64,000 nt of DNA from Acidobacteriota bacterium (GTDB taxonomy: Bacteria > Acidobacteriota > UBA6911). The position numbers and the translations under genes were made by a program. Numbering within the stretch: position 1 is the stretch's first letter; each line of letters begins with the position of its first letter. The notes beneath the pieces are model-generated. The model was not told where the DNA came from. It worked only from the letters and a program-made list of their open reading frames with translations, and did no database searches. The stretch covers positions 1 to 64,000 of the forward strand of contig JAAYCX010000090.1 in NCBI GenBank assembly GCA_012729555.1. The letters run 5' to 3'. Positions 41,381 through 49,802 of this stretch are shown in pieces.

Positions 41381-42103
41381 CTACCCCCGCAGCCGCAGTT
41401 CCCAGACGCAATAGAACGCTTCCATCCCGATCGAGGCGGACATCTTGCTTTTCCCCCCCCGGCGCTCGTCGAAGACGATGGGGAACTCCCGGTGCCGGAA
41501 TCCCCTCCTGTGGGCGCGGTATTTCAGCTCGATCTGGAAGCTGTAGCCGTTGCTCCTGAGCGCGTCCAGCCCCACGCCGCGGAGCACCCCGGCCGACCAG
41601 CCGTTGAATCCGCCCGTGAAATCGGCGATCCCCACGCCCAGGATCGAACGGGCATAGAAGCTGCCGAACCGGGACAGGAGCCGGCGCCCCGTCCCCCAGT
41701 GCAGCGTCCCTCCCCCCTGGACGTAACGCGACCCGATCACGAAATCGGCCTCCCCGGCCATCCGGAGCATGGTCGGAAGATACCGGGGGTGGTGGCTCCA
41801 GTCCGCGTCCATCTGGATCAGGAAATCGTGCCCGCGCTCCAGCCCCCATCGGAATCCGTGGACATAGGCGGTGCCGAGGCCCATTTTCCCCGGGCGGAGG
41901 CTCAGCGACAACCGCCCGGAACCGGTCCCGGCCGCCAGTTCCCGGACCGCCCCGGCCGTGCCGTCCGGGCTCCCGTCGTCGACGACCAGCACGTGGATCC
42001 GCTCGTCGGCCCCCAGGATTTCGGGGATCAGCGACCGGATGTTCTCGCGCTCGTTGTAGGTCGGGATGACGACCAGCGGCTTTTCGGCATGTTCTCTGGG
42101 CAT
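41381..42103 (-). CDS. Polyprenol-phosphate mannosyltransferase-like GT2
   Basis: 240 residues, GT-A fold of glycosyltransferase family 2, closest to dolichol-phosphate-mannose synthases without the membrane extension. Motifs: LVVIPTYNERENIRSLIPE at the N-terminus, VLVVDDGSPDGTA, FLIQMDADWSHHPRYLP (DxD metal site), VIGSRYVQGGG and the DPM1-like FTGGFNGWSAGVL. It would load a sugar from a nucleotide donor onto a polyprenyl phosphate, the donor for the GT39-type enzyme encoded upstream in the same operon. It lies 62 bp after that gene. Confidence 0.9.
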   Translation of the reverse strand: MPREHAEKPLVVIPTYNERENIRSLIPEILGADERIHVLVVDDGSPDGTAGAVRELAAGTGSGRLSLSLRPGKMGLGTAYVHGFRWGLERGHDFLIQMDADWSHHPRYLPTMLRMAGEADFVIGSRYVQGGGTLHWGTGRRLLSRFGSFYARSILGVGIADFTGGFNGWSAGVLRGVGLDALRSNGYSFQIELKYRAHRRGFRHREFPIVFDERRGGKSKMSASIGMEAFYCVWELRLRG

Positions 42104-42165
42104 GGAGGTATCTTATCCGAACGCCGGGCCGATTCCAGCCGAAAACGGCCGGGGCCCGGGCCCCC

Positions 42166-43965
42166 TCAGCGGTTTTTCACCAGTACGCGGCCGGGCAGGC
42201 GCAGCACCTCGATCCCGGCCGGATCGAGCCGGCCGAGTTTCTCTTCGGGCAGCAGGGCGAAGACGCGCCCCTCGGAACGCCAGGCCTCGCCGAACTCCCC
42301 GGGGGTCAGCAGGAGCTTCGGGGCATCCGGAAACCGGAGCCCCGGAAGGAGCGCGTAGGCCGTCCCGTCCGTCACCTCCACCCGGAGCGGCTGGTAAAAG
42401 CTCAGCGAATTGGCCGACTCGTAGTCGTCCATGACCACCAGCCGGTCGCCGGGGAGCGCCTCGCTCGCGACCGCCAGCCCGAACCGCTTCGAGGATATGA
42501 GGTCCTCGCACAGGACCAGGCTCCAGTGAGTCAGGGCGCAGACCGCCACCATCACGGCGGCGACGGCCGCTACCGCCGCCTTCCGCCGCCGGCGCTTCTC
42601 GAGCATCAGGGCGGAAAGGAACCCGATCGACAGCACCAGGACCGTCACGGCGGCAGGAGCCGCCAGCTGCCGGACAAGGTCCGGGGGCATTTCGGCCATG
42701 ATGCTGAAATCGGTCTCCGACAGGCGGTCGGAAGGACCGGCGGCACCGGAGGGGAGCTCGTTCCCCGCGGCCAACCAGGCTCCGGCGATGATCCCGCCGA
42801 GCAGCGCCAGGACCCCCACGGCGGCCAGGGCACGGAATCCCCAGAGGAGGGCGCGGCTCTCCCCCTTCCGGTAAAACGCCGCGGCCGCGAGAAGCGCAAA
42901 CGCCGGGAGCGCCGGAAACACATAATGTTCCAGGCGGTCCGAGAGGGAGAAGAATCCCACCACGACCACGATCCAGACGAGGGCGAGCCTCAGCAGGACG
43001 GCCGTGTTTCCCCCCCGGGTCCGCCGGTCGCCCGAAAAGGCCGCCGGGAGGAAAACGGTCCAGGGAAAGAACCATACGGGGATCAATCCGAGGAAGGTCC
43101 CGAGCGGCACCGACCAGAGGACCGGGGGCTCCCTCCGCCCCAGGAAGCGCAGAAACTGCTCGCCGACGAAGAAGAACCCGAGGAAGCCCTCGTTGCGGAC
43201 CTCCGCCAGCCAGTGCCAGGGGACGGTCAGGGCCAGGAAGAGGAGCGTCCCGGAAAGGAGGTGGAGCGAACGCCAGGAGGGCCGCCGACGCGAAACCAGG
43301 CAGAAGAGCACGGCGATCCCGGCCGGAAAGGCGACGCCGACCAGGCTCTTGCACATGAAGGCGCCCGCCATGGCGGCGTAGAACAGGAGGGCCGGCCGCA
43401 GGGTGCGCCCGGGGAGGAGGGTCCATTCGAGGAGCGCGTACATGGCCACGGCCAGAAAGAGCACCAGCCAGATATCGTGCAGGGTCTCCCGGGTGAAAAG
43501 ATAGGTCCCCACGGAGAAGGCGGTCGCGAGCCCCGCCACGGCCACGGCCGGCCCCGCCGCGCCCTCCCGCCCCCCCGCCGGGGGCGATTGCACCGATGGC
43601 GCCCCTGCCGCCCCTCCCCCGAAAGCCCGCCGGGCGGTGAGCATGACGACCCAGACCAGCGCTATGACGGCCAGCGCCGTCGGCAGGCGCAGGGCGACCT
43701 CGTGGATGCCGAAGGCCTTGAAACTCCCGGCGGTCACCCAGTAGAGCAGGGGGGGCTTTTCCAGGAAGCGGACCCCGTTGGCGTAAGGGGTGACCCAGTC
43801 CCCTTCGGCCGCCATCCGCACGGCCGGCTGGGCGTAATACGCCTCATCGTAATCGGTGACCCCGCGGTCGGTGGTGGTGCCGAGATAGACCAGGGCCGTC
43901 AGAACGAGCGGCAGCAGCAGCCACCCGCTCCAGTCCCTTCGCGCGCCCGTTTCCATCCCCATCAT
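42166..43965 (-). CDS. ArnT/GT39-like membrane glycosyltransferase
   Basis: 599 residues with about 12 membrane segments. The N-terminal family signature is visible: the catalytic acidic loop GVTDYDEAYYAQPAVRMA, then NGVRFLEKPPLLYWVTAG. Such enzymes transfer a sugar from a polyprenyl-phosphate donor to lipid A or to proteins on the outer face of the inner membrane. Together with the DPM-like gene it makes a donor-plus-transferase pair. The start at 43965 could be either of the first Met residues (MMGM). The C-terminal soluble part (about 470-599) is typical. Confidence 0.88.
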   Translation of the reverse strand: MMGMETGARRDWSGWLLLPLVLTALVYLGTTTDRGVTDYDEAYYAQPAVRMAAEGDWVTPYANGVRFLEKPPLLYWVTAGSFKAFGIHEVALRLPTALAVIALVWVVMLTARRAFGGGAAGAPSVQSPPAGGREGAAGPAVAVAGLATAFSVGTYLFTRETLHDIWLVLFLAVAMYALLEWTLLPGRTLRPALLFYAAMAGAFMCKSLVGVAFPAGIAVLFCLVSRRRPSWRSLHLLSGTLLFLALTVPWHWLAEVRNEGFLGFFFVGEQFLRFLGRREPPVLWSVPLGTFLGLIPVWFFPWTVFLPAAFSGDRRTRGGNTAVLLRLALVWIVVVVGFFSLSDRLEHYVFPALPAFALLAAAAFYRKGESRALLWGFRALAAVGVLALLGGIIAGAWLAAGNELPSGAAGPSDRLSETDFSIMAEMPPDLVRQLAAPAAVTVLVLSIGFLSALMLEKRRRRKAAVAAVAAVMVAVCALTHWSLVLCEDLISSKRFGLAVASEALPGDRLVVMDDYESANSLSFYQPLRVEVTDGTAYALLPGLRFPDAPKLLLTPGEFGEAWRSEGRVFALLPEEKLGRLDPAGIEVLRLPGRVLVKNR

Positions 43966-44031
43966 CGGGCTACTATATCAACCCGCCGACCGGGGACGAA
44001 GAGCGAAATCCCCCGCTGCCGCAGGGCGCAC

Positions 44032-44060
44032 TTGACATGCCCGTCCCCGCAGGCTAGGCT
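44032..44060 (+). promoter_or_regulatory. Strong sigma-70 promoter
   Basis: Perfect -35 TTGACA (44032-44037), 17-nt spacer and -10 TAGGCT (44055-44060). It faces the FKBP gene, but a terminator lies only about 90 nt downstream of its expected start. Confidence 0.75.
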
Positions 44061-44066
44061 GCAGGG

Positions 44067-44155
44067 GAAGGGCTTGCGAGCCCGCAAACTGGCGCTCACT
44101 CAGTTGAGTATCTTGAAAGCCGTGTGGTTCGGGATATTGACTACACGGTTTTTTT
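44067..44155 (+). ncRNA. Candidate small RNA or terminating leader, about 90 nt
   Basis: A consensus promoter (44032-44060) is followed about 90 nt later by a rho-independent terminator: CCGTGTGGT (44120-44128) pairs, with one mismatch, with ACTACACGG (44140-44148), then seven T. Between them are two mutually exclusive 5-bp hairpins, GGGCT/AGCCC (44070-44074/44079-44083) and TTGCG/CGCAA (44074-44078/44083-44087), and a small one, ACTC/GAGT (44098-44109). No open reading frame with a ribosome site fits. It could be a free small RNA or an attenuator or riboswitch-type leader of the FKBP gene at 44227. I do not recognise a known RNA family. Confidence 0.55.
44120..44155 (+). terminator. Rho-independent terminator of the small transcript
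   Basis: 9-bp stem with one mismatch and an 11-nt loop, then TTTTTTT and a further ATTTT. It has the clearest T-tract of the hairpins noted in this GC-rich window. Confidence 0.8.
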
Positions 44156-44226
44156 ATTTTCAGGCCCCCCTCCGGGGCGGATGCCTGAAGCCCGGAAATT
44201 CCGGGTTGGACCCGCGGGAGGGGATC

Positions 44227-44649
44227 ATGCCTATCGAGAACGGGAAGAAAGTATCGTTTCACTATACCTTGACGGTAGAGGAGGAAGTGCTCCAGTCGTC
44301 GGAAGGGGCCGAACCCCTGTCGTACACCCATGGATCGGGGCAGATCATCCCCGGCCTTGCGGCCGGGATGGAGGGGATGAACGAGGGGGAGAAAAAAACC
44401 ATCCTCGTGTCGTCCGAAAACGCCTACGGCCCGGTAAATCCCGAGGCCTTCAACGAGGTGCCGAAGTCCGCCCTACCCGGGGACCTCGAGATCGAGGAGG
44501 GAATGATGCTTCAGGCCCGGAGCCCGGAAGGGCAGTCGATGCCCGTCCGCGTGGCCGAGATCAGGGAAGACACGGTCCTCATGGACATGAACCACCCCCT
44601 GGCCGGGAAAGACCTGAAGTTCGACGTGAAGATCGTCTCGGTGGAATAA
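44227..44649 (+). CDS. FKBP-type peptidyl-prolyl cis-trans isomerase (SlyD-like)
   Basis: 140 residues. FKBP strands are clear: KKVSFHYTLTVEEEVLQSSE, PLSYTHGSGQIIPGLAAGME, GEKKTILVSSENAYGPVNPE and the insert-in-flap region (LPGDLEIEEGMMLQARSPEG, VRVAEIREDTVLMDMNHPLA). The FDVKIVSVE ending is typical. These cytoplasmic chaperone-isomerases help fold proteins; SlyD-type members can also carry Ni through a His-rich tail, but that tail is absent here. A GGGAGGGG purine run precedes ATG 44227. Confidence 0.93.
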   Translation: MPIENGKKVSFHYTLTVEEEVLQSSEGAEPLSYTHGSGQIIPGLAAGMEGMNEGEKKTILVSSENAYGPVNPEAFNEVPKSALPGDLEIEEGMMLQARSPEGQSMPVRVAEIREDTVLMDMNHPLAGKDLKFDVKIVSVE

Positions 44650-44658
44650 AGGTACGAA

Positions 44659-44692
44659 CGCCCGGTCCCGTCCTCCCGGGCCGGACCGGGCG
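44659..44692. terminator. Bidirectional terminator hairpin
   Basis: Perfect 10-bp stem CGCCCGGTCC (44659-44668) / GGACCGGGCG (44683-44692), between the FKBP gene and the convergent AOR gene. Confidence 0.7.
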
Positions 44693-44697
44693 AGGGC

Positions 44698-46752
44698 TCA
44701 GGCGCCCAGTTTCCCCCGGCTTTCGAGCACTTCGGCCACCCGCCCGAGCCCCAGCTTTTCCAGGGTCGGCCGACGCGGATGCCCCGTCCGCGGATCCCAC
44801 CCCTCGGTGGAGTAGAAAGCCGTTTTCCACCGCTCCACCCCGTCACGGTCGAGGTACAGCTCCCCGCAGTCTGTCCAGTTCCAGGAGGCCCCGTCGAACA
44901 CGGGGATCCGGGTCTCGTAATGGGCGTTGGAAGCCCCGGGCCGGTACATGTAGCCCGAGAACTTCTCCGCGTCGCGGTTCTTCCCCTGCAGGGTGAAGAT
45001 CGCGCGGATCACGTTCCAGGTCTTGCGGCCGATCTCGATCCCGTCCGTGAAACCGAGCCCTTTCCCGGTCACCGCGTCAATCAGGACCGGCTCGGCTGCG
45101 GGGGTGGCCCCACGGCCGTCCGCGGCTCCCGAACTGTAGGGGTTGGCGAACACCCAGTCGCAGAAGAGGATCGATTCCTTGTAAAACATGGCGTAGTGCT
45201 GGCGCCAGGCGATGAACCTGGCCTTATGGTCGGAGTAGATCCCGGTCCTGTAGGCTTGTTCCCCCCGCCAGCTGTAGTCGAACATGAACGGGTCGTCGCC
45301 GTGCGGGAGGCAGGCCGATGCAAGCAGCGCGACATAATCGGCACACGTCATCCGGTCGTTCGGGCCGAGCGGCACGTCATGGTTGTTGATGTCGCGCGAG
45401 TCCATCAGCGTCCCGTAGGCCCATTCCACGTTCGGCATCGTCCAGTGGTCGACGTACCCCCAGGCGGGATAGCGGAGGATGTCCTCTGTATCGTCTATCC
45501 TGCCGATCCGCTCGGCGAAACGGATCGTTCCCTCGGCCAGCAGGTCGCCGATGCCGACGCGCCGGGCGATCACCAGCGCGAAGATCTCGGCAAATTCCAC
45601 CCGGTCCCAGATATCCATCGGGAGCGGAGAGGTGTCGATCCTCTTCCCTGGACCCGCCACCCCCAATTCGACCATCTTTTTCAGATACCAGGCGGTCCCC
45701 GTCTTGGAGGGAATCGCGGGCTGGATCGGGTGCCCCGGGGGGCTCGGGAAACTCCGGGACCCGATATAGGACAGTTCCGAGGCGTTGATCCCGAGCTGCT
45801 GGACGATATCGGTGGCCCGGTACTTTTCCCGGGAGTCCGGCTGCCGGTAGGGGGGGGGAGGATTGAACCAGACCGATTCGGCGCAGCCGTCCGAATCGAG
45901 GCCATAGACGGGATCCCGGGAGTGGCAGCCGCGGTCGCACCCCAGGCAGGAGGTGGATACGCGGCCGGCCCCCCGCCTGGGGGAGGGGGGCCAGGTGCTC
46001 CGCACCCATTCGCGCGCGGCCAGGACCTTTGCGGGATGGGCGACCTCTATCGCCCCGGTGCCGACCACCGCGATGGCCTTCAGGTTCTTGGCACCGAATA
46101 CGCCTCCGAACCCCCCCTGTCCCGCGCCCGAGCCCCCTCCGTGGATCAGGGAGGCGATGCGCGACCGGTTTTCCCCCGCCGGGCCGATGGTGACGATGGC
46201 GGGCCTCTGGGTCGAGAAGGCGCCCCCGACCTTCTGCCATGTCTCGCCGTACCGGACGCCGCCCCGCGCCCCCTGCTCGCGCCAGATCTCCTCCTGGGCT
46301 TTCCAGCTGTCCAGGCCCCAGAGCCCGCCGGCGTCCTCCAGCGTCACCTTGTCGTCCATGATATTTAGATAGACCGGGGCACCCGCCTTCCCCTCCAGGA
46401 CGATGCCGTCCCACCCGGCGAATTTCAGGAACGTGGCGAAACAGCCCCCGAAATTACTGTGTGAGAACCAGTTGACGGGCCAGGACTGCGGGGCCAGGCC
46501 TGAGACGCATATGCGCCCAGCCGAGGCGATACCGGTTCCGGCGAGCGGGCCCGTCATCAGGGTGAGGACGTTCCGGGGATCGAACGCGTCCTTGAGGTCC
46601 CAGCCCCCCGGGACGACGGCCAGGTCCCAGAAGATGGCGGCCCCCATCCCGAGGCCGCCGCCGAACTCCTCATATTTCGACGTCGGGATGGAGCCGATCT
46701 TCCCCCCGGAAAGATCGACCTTCAGAATTTTGCCCGCGTACCCGCCAGCCAT
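44698..46752 (-). CDS. AOR-family oxidoreductase (tungsten-pterin), second copy
   Basis: 684 residues, longer than standard AOR (about 610). N-terminal pterin domain: GYAGKILKVDLSGGKIGS, GGFGGVFGAKNLKAIAVVG. The [4Fe-4S] ligands are complete: SCLGCDRGCHSRD (Cys-x2-Cys-x3-Cys) and a fourth Cys in ESILFCDWVF. Insertions relative to the 19812 copy lie around the cluster (a Pro-rich WFNPPPPYRQPDS) and in the C-terminal part (MFDYSWRGEQAYRTGIY). It is head-to-head with a paralogue at 47079; both share ARxx-AWRxHY and MYRPGAS motifs, so they arose by duplication. ATG 46752 follows a G-rich ribosome site. Substrate unknown. Confidence 0.92.
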   Translation of the reverse strand: MAGGYAGKILKVDLSGGKIGSIPTSKYEEFGGGLGMGAAIFWDLAVVPGGWDLKDAFDPRNVLTLMTGPLAGTGIASAGRICVSGLAPQSWPVNWFSHSNFGGCFATFLKFAGWDGIVLEGKAGAPVYLNIMDDKVTLEDAGGLWGLDSWKAQEEIWREQGARGGVRYGETWQKVGGAFSTQRPAIVTIGPAGENRSRIASLIHGGGSGAGQGGFGGVFGAKNLKAIAVVGTGAIEVAHPAKVLAAREWVRSTWPPSPRRGAGRVSTSCLGCDRGCHSRDPVYGLDSDGCAESVWFNPPPPYRQPDSREKYRATDIVQQLGINASELSYIGSRSFPSPPGHPIQPAIPSKTGTAWYLKKMVELGVAGPGKRIDTSPLPMDIWDRVEFAEIFALVIARRVGIGDLLAEGTIRFAERIGRIDDTEDILRYPAWGYVDHWTMPNVEWAYGTLMDSRDINNHDVPLGPNDRMTCADYVALLASACLPHGDDPFMFDYSWRGEQAYRTGIYSDHKARFIAWRQHYAMFYKESILFCDWVFANPYSSGAADGRGATPAAEPVLIDAVTGKGLGFTDGIEIGRKTWNVIRAIFTLQGKNRDAEKFSGYMYRPGASNAHYETRIPVFDGASWNWTDCGELYLDRDGVERWKTAFYSTEGWDPRTGHPRRPTLEKLGLGRVAEVLESRGKLGA

Positions 46753-47078
46753 CGGAATCCCCCCTGCAAAGGACGAAGCGGTGGACCAAGTCTTTCTTAA
46801 TAGACTTTGTCTCCTATGTAGAAATATCCTAACCTCCGGGCGCGGGCGCGTCAAGCCGAATGATGCCGCTCCCGGCGACGCGGCCGGCATCTCCGCACCG
46901 CGCCGCAAAATTCCCATTTTTCCCGAAAACTGTAGTAAAATCGCGAACGCCATCGGGGGCCATCAACCCCGGACACCTTATCGGAATCACCAGCGACGGC
47001 TCCATCGGCGCCCCCCGGCGCAAAAGAGACTCCCTTCTCCCCCGGGGCGCGGGGGGCGGATCGGGAAGGAGTGGGACG
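46753..47078. promoter_or_regulatory. Divergent promoter region between two AOR paralogues
   Basis: About 326 bases. An inverted repeat AAGTCT-N8-AGACTT (46788-46807) sits about 36 bp upstream of the minus gene in an AT-rich patch and could be an operator. A TAAAAT hexamer (46936-46941) could be a -10 for the plus gene, without a good -35. AAGGAG (47066-47071) is the ribosome site of the plus gene. The plus frame is open back to 46860 but has no ribosome site there. Confidence 0.45.
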
Positions 47079-49106
47079 ATGTCCAACGGATATGCCGGCA
47101 AGATACTGAAGGTCGACCTGACGACGGGCGAAATCGGCACCCTGGAGAGCTCGAGGTACGAGGAGTTCGGGGGTGGCTACGGGATGGGGGCCGCCATCTT
47201 CTGGGACCTGGCGGTCGCCCCCGGACGGTGGGACCTCAGAGATCCGTACGACCCGGCGAACGTCCTCCCCATCATGGTCGGGCCCCTGGCCGGCACCGGC
47301 GTTCCGGGCGCGGGCAGGACGAGCGTGTGCGGGCTCTCCCCGGAGACCTACCCCACCGCGGAATTCTGGCGCTGCAATTTCGGCGGCCGCTTCGGCAACA
47401 CGCTGAAGCACGCGGGGTGGGACGGGGTGGTGGTGACCGGAAGGGCCGACCGGCCCGTGTGGATCAACATCGTCGACGACCGGGTGAAGATCGAGGACGC
47501 CAAGGAGCTCTGGGGACTCGACACCTGGGAGACGCAGGACCGGATCACCCGGATGGTCGGGGGCCACACGCGTTTCGGGGAAGAGTGGCAGGAGATCGGG
47601 GGCGCCCCCGGCACCGCCCCCCCGCAGGTCCTCTGCATCGGCCCGGTGGGGGAAACCCGCTCCCGCCTGGCCGCCCTCGTCACCGGCAGCGGGGTCAGCG
47701 CGCGCGTCGGGGCCTTCGGAGCGGTCTTCGGGGCCAAAAACCTGAAGGCCGTCAGCGTCGCCGGGACCGGCGCCGTCCGGGTTGCCGATCCCGGGGCCAT
47801 CATCGAGGCCCGGCTGCACCAGATGCGGGCTGCCGCCTCCTCCCCCGGAGGCCTCCCGGCGCCCGCAGCCGGGGCGGCCTGCTGCATGCCCTGCCTGCGC
47901 GCCGACCGGCGCCGCAGCAACTACTACGGGGGCGAAACGATGTGCGCCGACCAGGGTTGGCTCTTCGGCGCCTCCGCGCCGCAGGCGGCCGACCTGGCGA
48001 GCGAGGCCCTGATCAAATACGGCCTCAGCAGCTGGTCGGCCCATTTTCACGCGTTCAAGGTCGACATCCCGGGCGCGCCGCCGATCTTCAAGGGGAAGGT
48101 GCCGACCGACTCCGGTCTGGGCTGGTACCTGGAGACGCTCCACGAACAGGGGGTGCTGGGCCCCGGCAGGGAGATCGACTCTTCCCCGCTCCCCGTGGGG
48201 CAGTGGGGGGAATTGAACTTCCGCCTGGCCCTGCTCGAAGCCATCGCCCGGCGCCAGGGGATCGGCGACGCCCTTGCCGAGGGGTGCTGCCGCGCGGCGG
48301 AACGCTGGGGACGGCTGGAAGAGGACCGGGAGAGCGGGGCCCTGCGCCTGCCGGCCTGGGGATCGACGAGCCACTGGACGATGCCCTGGGTGGAGTGGGC
48401 CTACGCCTACATCCTCGGGGCGGGCGACCCGGCCTGGCACGGGTTCATGGCCCCCGTCGGAACCCCGGCCGAGGGGGTCTCGATCGAACAGTCGCTGGAA
48501 GCGCTCGCGAAGAAGACCATCCCCTACACCGGCGACATCTTCATGTTCAACTACGCGTGGAAGGGGGAGGAGGCGTGGAAGACGGGGATCTACTCCCCGC
48601 ACAAGGCCAGGCAGGTGGCCTGGAGCCGCCACTACTCCTCGTTCTGGAACGAGTCGATGGCGTTCTGCGAGATGTTCCTCCCCGAACTGGGGAGCGACAG
48701 CCCCGAGATCGAGACCCGGTATTACCGGGCCGTGACGGGAAAGCCCGACTCCTTCGCCGACACCATGCGAACGGGGCAGAAAATCTGGACCCTGGAGCGC
48801 GCCATCCGCGTGATGCACGGGAGGACGCGCGCGAAGGAGGATTTCTTCCCCTACATGTACCGGCCGGGGGCCTCGGGGATGGCCATCTACGGCGGCGTGC
48901 CCATCTACGAAAATGGCCGGTGGCGCCACGACACGGCCCCGGACATGTACCTGGACCGCAAGGGGGTGGACGACTTCAAAACCCACTTCTACGCCCTGGA
49001 AGGGTGGGACAAGGAGAACGGCTGGCCCACGCGCCGGACGCTCGAGGAGTTCGGCCTGGGGCGCGTGGCCGACACCCTGGCCGCCAAAGGCAGACTGGGA
49101 ACATAG
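47079..49106 (+). CDS. AOR-family oxidoreductase, third copy, one cluster Cys replaced
   Basis: 675 residues, paralogous to the divergent gene at 44698. N-terminal domain: GYAGKILKVDLTTGEIGT, VGAFGAVFGAKNLKAVSVAG. The expected Cys-x2-Cys-x3-Cys reads CCMPCLRAD, so the third cluster ligand is Asp (or the cluster uses the extra adjacent Cys). The fourth Cys is present in ESMAFCEMFL. The rest is intact (HYSSFWNESMAF, MYRPGASGMAIYGG). It may bind an altered cluster or have lost electron transfer to ferredoxin. ATG 47079 has AAGGAG 7 nt upstream. The stop codon lies inside a 24-bp palindromic element (49103-49126). Confidence 0.9.
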   Translation: MSNGYAGKILKVDLTTGEIGTLESSRYEEFGGGYGMGAAIFWDLAVAPGRWDLRDPYDPANVLPIMVGPLAGTGVPGAGRTSVCGLSPETYPTAEFWRCNFGGRFGNTLKHAGWDGVVVTGRADRPVWINIVDDRVKIEDAKELWGLDTWETQDRITRMVGGHTRFGEEWQEIGGAPGTAPPQVLCIGPVGETRSRLAALVTGSGVSARVGAFGAVFGAKNLKAVSVAGTGAVRVADPGAIIEARLHQMRAAASSPGGLPAPAAGAACCMPCLRADRRRSNYYGGETMCADQGWLFGASAPQAADLASEALIKYGLSSWSAHFHAFKVDIPGAPPIFKGKVPTDSGLGWYLETLHEQGVLGPGREIDSSPLPVGQWGELNFRLALLEAIARRQGIGDALAEGCCRAAERWGRLEEDRESGALRLPAWGSTSHWTMPWVEWAYAYILGAGDPAWHGFMAPVGTPAEGVSIEQSLEALAKKTIPYTGDIFMFNYAWKGEEAWKTGIYSPHKARQVAWSRHYSSFWNESMAFCEMFLPELGSDSPEIETRYYRAVTGKPDSFADTMRTGQKIWTLERAIRVMHGRTRAKEDFFPYMYRPGASGMAIYGGVPIYENGRWRHDTAPDMYLDRKGVDDFKTHFYALEGWDKENGWPTRRTLEEFGLGRVADTLAAKGRLGT

Positions 49107-49126
49107 GGGACAGTCACCACTGTCCC
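49103..49126 (+). repeat. 24-bp palindromic element, copy A
   Basis: The sequence ATAGGGGACAGTCACCACTG then TCCC overlaps the AOR stop codon and fills the gap to the convergent CPBP gene. GGGACAG / CTGTCCC form a 7-bp stem. The exact reverse complement is at 49779-49802. It resembles REP-type palindromes and may also work as a bidirectional terminator. Confidence 0.75.
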
Positions 49127-49128
49127 TT

Positions 49129-49758
49129 TCAACCCAAGCCCAGGTACAGCATCGTGATCCCGACGGTGTCGAAGCATCCGTGCACGAGTACCATGCACCA
49201 TGCATTCTTCCGGAATGAAAAAAACAGCCCCCCCATGATGATGGAAAAAATGAACGTCCCGATGACGCCCGTGATTCCCTGGTATCCGTGGGCAAGAGCG
49301 AAGACAGCGCTGGTGATCCCGATGGCGGCAAAGCGGAAGACCTTTTCGTTCCGGACGAAACCCCGGATCCGGTTGAAGAGGTAGCCGCGGAAGAAGTACT
49401 CCTCGAACAGCCCCCCCACCACCCACCCCAGGCCCAGAAGCCCGATAAACCCGGCCAGGCTGCCCTTCACCTTTTCGTAGCCCCCGAGGTCGACCTCCTG
49501 CCCCGTAAGCCTCGCCAGGAGGGGGTCGAGGAACAGGTTGGCCGCCAGTCCCAGGAGCAGTCCGGCGCCGACGGCCACAAGAACGGCGCGCGCCTTCGGC
49601 CTGAAAAAGCCGTAATCGGAAAAGGTTTCCCTGGCCAGGAACCGGGTCGTCAGGGAGATGACCAGCACCAGGGCGACGTATAGGAGATTGAGGTTCAGAA
49701 GCGGCAGGGCGAGGAGCACGAGCAGTTCGATGAAAAGGAGCGTGTTCCTTTTGGTCAA
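49129..49758 (-). CDS. CPBP family intramembrane metalloprotease
   Basis: 209 residues with about six to seven membrane segments. The ABI/CAAX-protease motifs are complete: GGLFEEYFFRGYLFNRI (motif 1, EEx3R), FALAHGYQGITGV (motif 2 His) and LVHGCFDTVG (motif 3 His). Such proteases cleave within the membrane; bacterial members serve in bacteriocin self-protection, maturation or unknown roles. It lies alone between two inverted copies of a 24-bp palindrome, which also touch both neighbouring genes. Confidence 0.92.
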   Translation of the reverse strand: MTKRNTLLFIELLVLLALPLLNLNLLYVALVLVISLTTRFLARETFSDYGFFRPKARAVLVAVGAGLLLGLAANLFLDPLLARLTGQEVDLGGYEKVKGSLAGFIGLLGLGWVVGGLFEEYFFRGYLFNRIRGFVRNEKVFRFAAIGITSAVFALAHGYQGITGVIGTFIFSIIMGGLFFSFRKNAWCMVLVHGCFDTVGITMLYLGLG

Positions 49759-49778
49759 TTCCGATTCTCCCGGCGAAG

Positions 49779-49802
49779 GGGACAGTGGTGACTGTCCCCT
49801 AT
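49779..49802 (-). repeat. 24-bp palindromic element, copy B (inverted)
   Basis: Perfect reverse complement of copy A (49103-49126). It lies between the CPBP start (49758) and the end of the POT transporter gene and includes that gene's stop codon (TAG on the minus strand). No mismatch in 24 bp. Confidence 0.75.

Noticed and set aside
44060-44160. tRNA gene (for example tRNA-Sec) in the small transcript, because of a GGTTCGGGAT stretch
   Set aside because: No acceptor stem, anticodon arm or proper T-arm can be folded; the GGTTC lies in the terminator loop.
46851-49331. 826-codon open frame on the minus strand opposite the third AOR copy
   Set aside because: Shadow frame; the plus strand encodes an intact AOR with its own ribosome site.
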